Positions 55,529-64,000 of a DNA stretch of 64,000 nucleotides are shown piece after piece. Within the stretch, counting starts at the first letter, position 1; the number at the start of each line of letters is the position of its first letter. The stretch is from Liopterus haemorrhoidalis. Its lineage: Eukaryota; Arthropoda; Insecta; Coleoptera; Dytiscidae. The position numbers were made by a program, and so were the translations under genes. The notes below the pieces were generated by a model. That model saw nothing but the letters and a program-made list of their open reading frames with translations, did not search any database and was not told the DNA's origin. The stretch is from contig OZ020611.1 of NCBI GenBank assembly GCA_963971575.1, positions 147,462,419-147,526,418 of the forward strand. Reading direction: 5' to 3'.

Positions 55529-56691
55529 CAGTGGCGGCTGAGACAGGGTGGCGCTGAGACAGTGTCCTCCTAAAAAAAAAAAATCATAAGAAAAACTGAA
55601 TTTAAAATTGCATTAAACTCATTTATACTTTAAAATTGCATTAAACTAGCTAAATATATCTGCATATATTTATTTTTATTATTTCTAATTCAAATATTTT
55701 TCATTTGTTAGATTTTAAAAATTTAGATCTAGAAATCCATGCCCAGTACATTACCTCGTTGTGTCCCGAAACAGTGTTGCCACATGCGATTTCTAATGTA
55801 TTTATCTACACAAGTAACAAAAATGAACTGCAAAGGGCAACAGCGCCGAGTTGTTAGTGTGTATGTGTTAGTGAATTTAGGCCGGCGGCCTAACCTTCAT
55901 TTGTTTTGATTTGAGAAAAGTACTCAGACGTGAAACTGGACAGTGCGTTATATTAAAACTATCGTGCTTAACTATGAAATTATATTATTAATAAAAAAAT
56001 ATGGGTCCTCAATGGCCAAAATTGAATATTTCACAATCGAACAAAAATAGAAATAGAGCATTAACAGAAAGTTCAGTAAAAAATAATGGTAATAATTTAG
56101 AATGGGGCACCCAAAGCTTTTTTTTTAACGACCGATTCTTGATCTCTCTGTAGCTCGGAACTTAATAAAAAAATACATATAATAAAACATCATTCACTTT
56201 CAAGTCGTACTTGGAAGTATAATTTGAAAGCGAAACATTTTTAATCATTTTTAATGTTATTATGGTCAATTTAGGTCATCAAATTTTTTTACCAACTTAC
56301 ACATCGCCTTTTTGAGAAAAACTGTATTCCCTCTACCTTGATATATTATGTATATGAATTCTACATATGTTTCACACGCCAAATTGAGTTGGATTGGTGA
56401 CCAGATATTTAAAAATCACATAGGACGGGTGGGCGAAATTCTGAAAATCATTTGAGTACGTGGGGAAGAAATTCCGAAAATTAATTAAGGATAAGGGGTA
56501 GTGGATATATTCCGAAAACCTTTTGAAGAAGGGGGAGGGTGATTCTAAAAAACATGGGGCAGAAATTTCATGCGAGCCGTTTGAAACTTATTGTTGGGCC
56601 AAATTAGGCCCGCGGGCCGTAGGCTGGACACCATTGCAATATATGGATCAAAAAGTGTCCCCCCAAATATTTTACCCACCAGCCGCTACTG
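55529..56691. mobile_element. hAT-type non-autonomous element, 1163 bp
   Basis: The left end is CAGTGGCGGCTGAGACAGG and the reversed right end is CAGTAGCGGCTGGTGGG. The perfect octamer ctcgaagc flanks it (55521-55528 and 56692-56699). It includes an inner hAT-like end, GGCTGGACACCATTG, near 56620-56637 without a partner, perhaps an older element. No transposase motifs. Confidence 0.83.
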
Positions 56692-56699
56692 CTCGAAGC

Positions 56700-57418
56700 C
56701 GAGTGTTACACAATAAATGGCAGGCAATTACAGTAGATATTTAAATAGATGACAATATTTATTGAGTATTGAAAAATTGATGTGAAATATGAATTTTCAC
56801 ATGTTTCAGGTTTTTGTAGGTATTTAAGAAGAAAACATAATACTGGATGTCTAGAAATATTTGTTCTATAATTTAGCAATGAATTAAAAAATAATTAATT
56901 TTGTCAAAAACTACAATATTTTCCAAATAACGCAGTCTGATAAAAAAATCGTTTCGTACGTTTCTGGTTCAAATCAATGTACATTACCTATATTTTTTTC
57001 AGAATTTTAGTTTAACCTCTTTGGGTAAAAGAGTACGGGACAAGAACATTTATAGCACATTTTTGACTAAAATCGTCTTAAAGAAACGAATTTTAAAAAA
57101 CTACCTTTTGTTCTTTAATCTACTTATCTTGGAGCTTTATTTTGATACCACACAATAAATTTAAAAAATATATTATTTTTTATCAGCGACACTAAATAAT
57201 AGACATTTTTCGAAGAACTAATTTGATAAAAAATCCTGTCGAACTGTTCCGGTTCCCATCAATGTTCATTATGGAGATTTTTTTTCCAGATTTTTATATA
57301 AACTCCTTTGGAAGATTGAGTGGGGGAGTAATATTTTTTGACATAATTCTGGCGAAAATCCCATAAAAAATTGATTTTTCTAAAATAAAAATTTGCTTGT
57401 TGATCCACGCATTAAGAG
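56700..57418. other. AT-rich DNA, no gene recognised
   Basis: Two loosely similar segments (near 56930-57080 and 57220-57380) share TTTCNNGTNC...CAATGTNCATTA...CCTTTGG words, suggesting an old tandem duplication. Confidence 0.35.
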
Positions 57419-57419
57419 G

Positions 57420-59075
57420 TTTAGTTTAGTTTAGTTTTGTTTTATTCTTGTCTTTCATGCACATAAATATTACATAATAACAATGTACAACAATAATACT
57501 ATTACATGAAAAGAAAGTCAATACATAATAATATAAGAAACTATTTAAAACATTAGAGATATGGACAGTGAAAAAAAAAGTTAATAAATAAACAGTAATA
57601 CACAATAAATAAACAAGGAAATTATCTAAAAAAAATCCTTAACGTCATACAATTCTCTTTCAATTAGGTATTTTTTAACATTGGTCTTGAAGATGAGTGC
57701 ATTTTTTGACAACTTTATTTCATCAGGAAGCGCATTATAGTATTTACAGCAGTTGAAATGGGCACCTCTTTGGTAACAGGTTAAATTGTGTGGCCGTGGA
57801 ACTAGTGCATCTTTGTTCCTTGTGTTATGGGAATGTTCGATTTTTAGGAACAGTTATTTATTTTTGTAGACGAACATACAAAGAGATAGAATATATTCTG
57901 CTGGTTGGGTTAGTATATTAAGTTGGGTGAAATATTTCTTGCACGAGTCTCTGCAGTTCAGCGATTGAAGGACTCGTATTGCTGACTTTTGGAGACAAAA
58001 TACTTGTTTGCAATTAGTCGATTGGCCCCAGTGGATAATATTATACTTTAAATGTGAGTGGAAACATGAAAAGTATACATTCCTTAACACTTTGATGCTA
58101 CAATTTAGTTTCAACGACCTTAGGAGGAATAAACATGAGTACAACCTTCTACACAGTTTATCGATGTGGTCTGTCCAGTTAATGTTTTTGTCTAGCGTTA
58201 GTCCTAGTAGAATGAGGTATCCGATATTTTTACTTTTTGATTTTCAAAATCTAATTGCTTAGGAGGAATGAATTTATTTTGTGGTGTTTTGAAGACTACA
58301 CAGGATGTCTTATCAATATTTAAGGTTAATTTATTTTTATTTGCCCATGTGGATGCTATTTTCATTACGTCATTAAAGGAGGTTTCAATATCTGTCGTGT
58401 TTTTACATCGAGTAAGGAAATTATTGTCGTCAGCAAATGAACTCACAGTTAAGTTTGTCATATTCGTAAAATAATTAGGTAAGTCACTTGCGTAAATTAA
58501 AAATAGAGTAGAAGCCAAGACACTTCCTTGTGGGGCACCTAGGGTAACAGACTTTTTGTCGGAAAAATGTGACTTGTTATTAATTTCTGTCGAGGTGAAT
58601 TGGGTTCTGTCAGTAAGGTAAGATTTGATCCAGTCTAATGCGATTCCTCTTATTTCGTATCGCTCCATTTTCATGAATAAATTATCATGATGAATGCAGT
58701 AAAAGGCTTTACTCAAGTCTAAAAAATTTCCTAATGCTTTGCTGTTGGCATCTAATGTGTTTAATATTTCACTAACGAAATTAAAAAGGGCTGTATCAAC
58801 AGATTTATTTTTTACGAAGCCATGTTGTGTTTCTGGAAGAAGTTTAAAATTTGATAGGAAGGAAACTAACTGTTTGTTTACGATTGATTCTAATTAGAGT
58901 GATAGGCCTGTAGTTGTTGAATGATGATTTGTCACCCTTTTTATAGAGTGGCCTAACTAGGGCATTTTTTAGTTTTTTAGGAAAATTTGCTTGTTGGAAA
59001 GATAAATTTATTATGTGTGTTAGGGGAATAGTTATAAGGTTCTTACAAAGTTTATACAAGTTGAAACCTAGATGC
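57420..59075 (-). mobile_element. CR1/L2-like LINE, 5' truncated
   Basis: Minus-strand RT: LVRPLYKKGDKSSFNNYRPI (59000-58900), MSKAFYCIHHDNLFMKMERY then EIRGIALDWIKSYL (58716 on), LGAPQGSVLASTLFLIYASD, and SSFADDNNFLT (catalytic DD). Then NKNKLTLNIDKTSCVVFKTP. After a shift at 58204 come SLKLNCSIKVLRNVYFSCFH and SHLKYNIIHWGQ (to 57854). The 3' end is short tandem CTAAA-type repeats (57419-57437), a habit of L2/CR1-like LINEs. Endonuclease is absent. The jockey-like fragment begins at its upstream edge. Confidence 0.82.
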
Positions 59076-59079
59076 TATG

Positions 59080-59770
59080 GTGTTTATGTTTTAATTGCTA
59101 CGTCTTTGAGGTTTAGGATTAAAATTTCACTATGACACTGTCACTACCCTATCTGCCACAATCTTTGATTTTAATGTTTACCACGTTTAATGTGTAACCG
59201 ATGCTTGTATTTTTTTGTATTTAAGGGTGTTGAGTTCATAGTTTCCTATGTTTTGAATAAGGGGACTCTCGTTATTCAAGCATTTGGAAAAGAAGTTTTC
59301 AGTTAGTTTGTAGATTGTGTCTTTTAGGAATTCTATTTTCAATTCTTCATGCATTTCTGTCAGTCTTTTGTATCTGGGATAATTGCCGATGAGTCTTAAA
59401 CTATGCTGGACAGGCGTAAATCATAATAGGTCTTATTACAGACTTGTATAATGTTAATTTATTTTCTCTGGACAAACCTGATTTTTTATTAAGCAGTGGA
59501 AACAGAGTTGACATACTAGCTGTTGCTGTTTGGGCTATCTTATTGCAGTGGCCAGAAAAATTAAGCCTTCGGTCCATGTGTAATCCGAGATATTTGGTTG
59601 ATTGGTTCCATTCGATGACTGAGTTCTGTATTTTTATTTGTTGATTTACGTCTTCTGCGTGTGAAGAAGATAGCGTCTGTTTTGGCTTCGTTGATTTTAA
59701 TTTTCCAGAAAGACATAAAGTTCAGTAGCTTTTGTGCTGCAGTATTTAGTCGGTCGATTATAGTGATTAT
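59080..59770 (-). mobile_element. Jockey-like LINE 3' fragment, same family as 9925-11268
   Basis: The 3' UTR and C-terminal region match the plus-strand copy at 10290-11050 in reverse: for example GAATGGAACCAATCAACC, TTAAGACTC, AGTAGTGACAGTGTCATAGTG with one- and two-base differences. The frame near 59875-59640 reads IIDRLNTAAQKLLNFMSFWK and INEAKTDAIFFTRRR. It ends near 59770, just before the mariner-B element. It lacks the poly-A tail seen in the other copy. Confidence 0.8.
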
Positions 59771-59791
59771 AGCGCGATATAAGTCATTGTA

Positions 59792-60521
59792 CCAGGGTTG
59801 CCTCTTATATTTCGGGATTGCGCTAAACTTGTGCTGCCATCTGGTAACTGACGCTTCTATCGTAAAGTTTGACATTTTTAACGGTATAGGTACTCAAAAT
59901 GTTTTGACGGACAAGGGTTATTTGTGTTGTTTACAGTAACTTAAAAAAAATCATCTCAGCTAAAAATGTAATTAAATCGTGAACATTTTCCAGCGATTAT
60001 TTTTTACAACTTTCGACGTGGATTAACCCAACAACAGTGCATCGATGAACTTAATTCTACTTTTGGCGATGAAGCACCATCAAGGACTACTGTTTATCGA
60101 TGGTTTATCGACTTCAATCGTGGCAGTAGTTCGCTTAACTACGAATTTCGTGAAGGTCGTCCAAAATCTGTTGTTGTTCCGGAAAACATTGATGCTGTGC
60201 GTGAACTGATACCGCAAGATCGTCACGTGACTTATCGTTTAGATTGAGGTATCCTTGGGTATTAGTGGGACCAACATATATTCACTATTGCATGAACGTT
60301 TGGCCGTCAAATAGACTTGTTCGCGTTGGATCCCACATAATTTAACAATCTCAGTGGAAAAAACCTCAATCGAAGTGGAAAAAGTGCTTCGAAAGTTGGT
60401 TCAAATGCATGCAAAAGTGTATTAAACTTCATGGAGAATATTTTGAAAAACAATAAAGTCACTTTTGTTGATAAATAATTGTTTTTGATCTCAAATCCCG
60501 AAATATGAAAGATAATCCTCG
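59792..60521 (+). mobile_element. Mariner (family B) internal-deletion derivative, 730 bp
   Basis: The left end is CCAGGGTTGCCTCTTATATT; the reversed right end is CGAGGATTATCTTTCATATT. Both continue TCGGGATTTG-like sequence. TA flanks both sides (59790-59791 and 60522-60523). The plus-strand transposase start is clear (LTQQQCIDELNSTFGDEAPS, TVYRWFIDFNRGSSSL, VVVPENIDAVRELI). It jumps at about 60348 to the last 35 codons (EVEKVLRKLVQMHAK is out of frame; MQKCIKLHGEYFEKQ is expected). All three catalytic residues are deleted. It sits at the edge of the jockey-like fragment. Confidence 0.85.
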
Positions 60522-60523
60522 TA

Positions 60524-61439
60524 TATGGTATATGTTTTCTGTATGTGAAGATATTTATTATTTTATATGTGTTATTTATTACCGATAACCGATAATAAAA
60601 TACTTATCACCTTAAATTTTATATACATACATAAATCAGTATAAAAATTCCTTAAGTTATTATTTTTAATTCATCCAGTTTATACGAGTATTTATTCAAC
60701 AGAACTGTCTAGAAATAAATATCTAGCTAATTTAAACTTTTTAGCTCCAGCCATTTAACCACAATTTTTATCATACAGACAGAGGGACAAATCAGTGACG
60801 GAATAGGGTTTCTTGGTTGTACCAACGAAATACTAAAAATGAGAAAGAACATTCAATTTATTAAAATATATTTTTAAAGCCACCATTTTTTCGTGTCACC
60901 TTTGCAGGTTAAGTTTTCTAGTTTATTCAACTCGCAATCTGCTGTGCTCTTTTCCAATACATCTGTGGCATTATGTAGGATTTGATATATTGAGAAAATA
61001 TAGATGTTCAATTTAATATCAAGTTTGTTATATTTTTAGCTTTGCAACGCAAAACTTTTCAACTACAGTACTGCAGTTCGTAATTGTTAATTAAAAGTAT
61101 AGACTTGTAATTTAAACTTTTCGAATTATATTGCAAGTTTTTCAATACTTTTCTTTAATAATCTTTTTATTCCGAACTTTGTACATTAGTTTGCAATACG
61201 TCTATTTGAATTACTGGAGGTTGTAAAGAACACATTGAAGTCATAGGCTCGTTATACTTTCATGGGGCCCTAGGCAAAGTTAAATTTGGGGGCCCCATGT
61301 AAAGAAGAAAAAGAAAAAAAGCATTTATTGAAGATCATTTTCAAATAAATTTTATTGTAACAACAATACAAACAAATTCGGTATACAACATACGAAAAAT
61401 ATCTAACACAGAAGAAAATTTTAGAAATAATACTTACAC
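60524..61439. other. AT-rich DNA with GGGGCCC motifs
   Basis: 61263-61299 holds TGGGGCCCTAGGCAAAG and TTGGGGGCCCCATG, resembling the subterminal blocks of the hAT element at 39629-40962, but no termini were found. Nothing else. Confidence 0.35.
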
Positions 61440-61726
61440 TTAGGGCCGCTTTTTCAATCGTTGGATAAAGTTCGGATAACGCTATTCCCGGTATAAAGTC
61501 TTAAAATCGCTTTTACAATGCTCGGATAGGATAAACATCGGAGTAAACACCAGAATCTTATCTGGCCAACGACACTTCAGATAAAGGGCAGTATAAGTTA
61601 TTCCCTTGCTCTAATTGGTGAATAAATATTTGTTACTCAGCAACGGTGAAAAAATTAAATTGACATATGATAAATGGCACATTATAACGTTTTATTTGAA
61701 TTTTTATTATAGCTATATAATTGTGG

Positions 61727-61757
61727 TTGCAGCAGCGTAGTGGTTAGCTCACTTGCT
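61727..61757 (+). repeat. tRNA-like A-box fragment
   Basis: GCAGCGTAGTGGTTAGCTCA followed by CTTGC matches the D-arm (A box) region of tRNAs, with no B box downstream because the inverted-repeat element begins at once. It could be the head of a SINE cut by that element, or a chance match. Confidence 0.3.
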
Positions 61758-62156
61758 TTACAATGACACCAAAAAATCATATTTTTATGTTAACCATTTC
61801 AAAATGGCGACCATTTATTTACAAAATAATAATCAACATAAGTTCTGCAAAGGTGAACGTAGCAAGCTTTGAAAAAAATAAAAAAATAAACAAAATGTCT
61901 CTAAAATAAACTATTGGACTATTTAGAAAAAAAAACTATTACTTTTTACAATTGATTACAAAAAAAAAATTACAAATGTTCGATAACTAGTTATAACAGT
62001 TTAATTTAGAAATATTTTGTTTCTTTTTTTTATTGTTTTTAAAGCTTGCTACGTTCAACTTTGTAAACCTTGTGTTGATTATTATTTTGTAAATAAATGG
62101 TCGCCATTTTGAAATGGTTAACATAAAAATACGACTTTTTGGTGTCATTGTAAAGC
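61755..62156. mobile_element. Foldback-type inverted-repeat element, ~400 bp
   Basis: Arms of about 145 bases, over 90% alike by eye: the left begins GCTTTACAATGACACC and the right ends in its reverse complement. Shared internal text includes TTTTTATGTTAACCATTTCA and AATGGCGACCATTTATTTAC. The spacer is about 110 bases of A/T-rich DNA. No clear target duplication. The RNA or single strand would form one long hairpin. Confidence 0.75.
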
Positions 62157-63215
62157 TAATTTAATGTACTTTTAGGAAAAAAATATAAAATTATCGATTC
62201 CCTATGCTAGATCAAAAGTTGACATCATTTCCGGTGAAAGTGCCTCAGAATTCTTATAGTAACCTTTAGATGGGCCTTTTTGTCTAGTTTAACTTTTGTT
62301 CTGAAGATTTTTTGTATCTCTACAAATAAAGGAGATTTTCCGAGTGCCCCGTTTCAAACAAACACCCTGTATATGCAGTGCTGGGTTGGAGTCGGTTCGA
62401 ATGAGCCCGTTGTTATTTATTTATATGTTTTTCAAAATGCGAACTAGTTGTTATTATACAGTGAAAAAATAGTCCTGCTATTAATCAGTGGAATTTTCCT
62501 CCTGAGCCAACTGGTTGGTACAATTTTGGCAGTCCACAACTGTACATAATATGTATACGCTTAATCTTATTACTCGCGTTTTTCTGTTCATAGTATACTA
62601 GTGGAACGTAAGTTCCGCGGTGACAAGGGATTACAGCACATAAATATGAACCACAGTCAGTGCCACCGCATGAGGTTGCACATAGTCTGTACCGCACATG
62701 AGTGGCTCATCAAAGGGACGGCATTTGACATAGATTCTAATAGAATTCTGCTAGTAGAGGGTGATCTTATGAAAATTCACACCTGGGCGGTATTTGGCCT
62801 CGATTCTATAAGAGGGTGGTTTTATGAATATTTGCACACGAATGGCTGACACTAAATTGGCGGATATACCACCATAAAAATATTATCTGAGCCGAATATT
62901 TCAACATCTCCCAATATTTCCCCAAACATGCTCAGATATATTGTTAATATTAATGTCAATTTAAAATATGACTTTTCTAATATGTCAGTTTGTGTACATA
63001 GTATTGTTTGAATACCAACTTTATTTTATTTACAATAAAACCATGGATAACTAACCGAGAATAAAAAATGCATTGTAAAAGCGAACGTTTAAATAAACAT
63101 CGGAATAAACTTATAACTCCGATAGTTATTCCGCTACTTATCCGAGGTTTGTAAAAGCGGCCCTTAATCGAATAAGTGTTTTTTGTTGTTTTATTACATA
63201 ATAATAACTAGCTAC

Positions 63216-63830
63216 ACTGCCCGGCTTCTCTGGGAGACAATTCGTTATTATTGATCTACATTTTTTTGGAACTCACAACATATCTACTCGTAATTAGGTG
63301 ACCGGACAGAAGACAATACTATAAACATGATAAAGGCTAGGATTAAACTGAACAGGATTACTTATCTTAGAGCCGCTTTATAAACCATGTTTTTAGTTTT
63401 ACTCTTAGGCGCTAGCAGGTAAAGATTCCGGCTCGAACTGACACGCGAATACGCTACAAATAATTGCCAATGCGAGAAGCATGGACTTCGCAAATCAGCA
63501 CCATTTATTATAAATCGTGTATACATATGTGTATAAATCGTGTACCAACTTTGCTGCTCACGAAACCAATGTTGTCGCTGTTAATTTTAAGAGAATGCGT
63601 TCATTTGAAAGGTAAATATGGATTTCGATTTACCTGCGTGCACAAATTTTATTATAAGTATGGAACTATTGAACTGATTTTATTAAAACGGAGAATAAAA
63701 TCTGACCATATGATGCAGTACAGGAAGAAAAAACTTCAAGAAATCGGATCAGTAGTTCTCGACCAATGCGTTAAATATATATCGAAATGTTAGGTTTTGT
63801 ATTATCCGCGCGCACAACCATCATTATATC
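63216..63830. repeat. Dispersed repeat copy related to 48040-48340
   Basis: Opens with CTACACTGCCCGGCTTCTCTG, then the blocks shared with 48040-48340 (AACAGGATTACTTATCT, TTAGGCGCTAGCA, ACGCTACAAATAATTGCC, AGAAGCATGGACT). After 63640 it continues with sequence not present at the first copy and ends near TATCCGCGCGCACAAC (63803). Frames are broken. Class not assigned. Confidence 0.55.
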
Positions 63831-63839
63831 TTTGGAACC

Positions 63840-64000
63840 AGTGGCGCACCCAGGGGGGTGGCCCAGGGGCTTGCCCCCCCTAGTAAAGGGGAGATACCAA
63901 ATTTTAAATTTTTAATAACTATGGTCTTAGATAAATCACTTGTATTTTACAAGTGATGACTTTTTTTGTCATCACTTGTATGTTTCAGATCATCACTTTT
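63840..64000 (+). mobile_element. hAT-like element, left end only (runs off the window)
   Basis: CAGTGGCGCACCCAGGGGGG at 63840 is a hAT-type terminus like those at 39629 and 55529. It is followed by a GC-rich subterminal block (GGCCCAGGGGCTTGCCCCCC) and then AAGTGATGA repeats in both orientations near 63950. The right end and target duplication lie beyond the window. Confidence 0.55.

Larger units (their letters stand above)
61443..63163. mobile_element. PIF/Harbinger-type element, 1721 bp, non-autonomous
   Basis: The left end is GGGCCGCTTTTTCAATCGTT and the reversed right end is GGGCCGCTTTTACAAACCTC. TTA flanks both (61440-61442 and 63164-63166). Subterminal AAATCGCTTTTACAATGCTC (left) and CGTTCGCTTTTACAATGC (right, reversed) repeat the terminal motif, as do several CGGAATAA/GGATAA words. 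No nuclease or MADF-like pattern is visible. An inverted-repeat element lies inside at 61755-62156. Confidence 0.85.

Noticed and set aside
58008..58474. Plus-strand frames over 58008-58474
   Set aside because: Antisense of the CR1-like RT on the minus strand.

Overview
The window looks like AT-rich nuclear DNA of an insect. The only host gene I can support is a chemoreceptor of the insect gustatory/odorant (7tm) type on the minus strand. Almost everything else is mobile DNA of kinds common in arthropods: mariner, hAT, PIF/Harbinger, CR1-like, jockey-like and RTE-like non-LTR elements, gypsy-like LTR remnants and tRNA-derived SINEs. Nothing bacterial, no operon, no CRISPR array and no rRNA was seen. 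The order or species cannot be fixed from the sequence.

Layout. 1-7.1 kb: receptor exon (869-1762, minus) and a second receptor-like N-terminal exon (6890-7082, minus), separated by about 5 kb holding two PIF/Harbinger elements (1933-3137 and 3406-4134), mariner pieces and RTE-like tails. 7.1-19 kb: hAT MITE, a CAGACA-containing repeat, RTE-like fragment, jockey-like element, CR1-like LINE fragments, a mariner copy, a SINE with an identifiable empty paralogous site, and a LINE inserted into another LINE with a 17-bp target duplication. 19-33 kb: gypsy-like gag remnant between LTR pieces, another LINE flanked by inverted transposase tails, a pair of large composite repeats (25.6-27.0 and 31.1-32.7 kb), a mariner-superfamily transposase interrupted by a hAT element, and a hAT element carrying a 71-bp minisatellite. 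33-42.6 kb: mostly anonymous AT-rich DNA, then a jockey-like RT, a mariner copy, a hAT element, and a mariner split by an unclassified 913-bp terminal-inverted-repeat element. 43-49 kb: a mariner with both ends kept but split by a microsatellite-bearing repeat, then an RNase H-bearing LINE tail. 49-64 kb: an LTR with its polypurine tract, four more hAT or hAT-like elements, two further Harbinger elements, a long-TIR TA element, a CR1-like LINE, a second copy of the jockey-like family and a deleted mariner.

How it fits together. The window is a nest of insertions. Ten elements have hAT-type 8-bp target duplications, four have Harbinger-type TWA duplications, and at least three have TA duplications. 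Several insertions lie inside other elements, which gives a partial relative chronology. All transposase and reverse transcriptase reading frames seen are broken or truncated, so none looks autonomous. The least explained items are the 913-bp AGGGGATA-ended element, the composite repeat pair, and the possibility that the receptor gene has a transposon-filled first intron.
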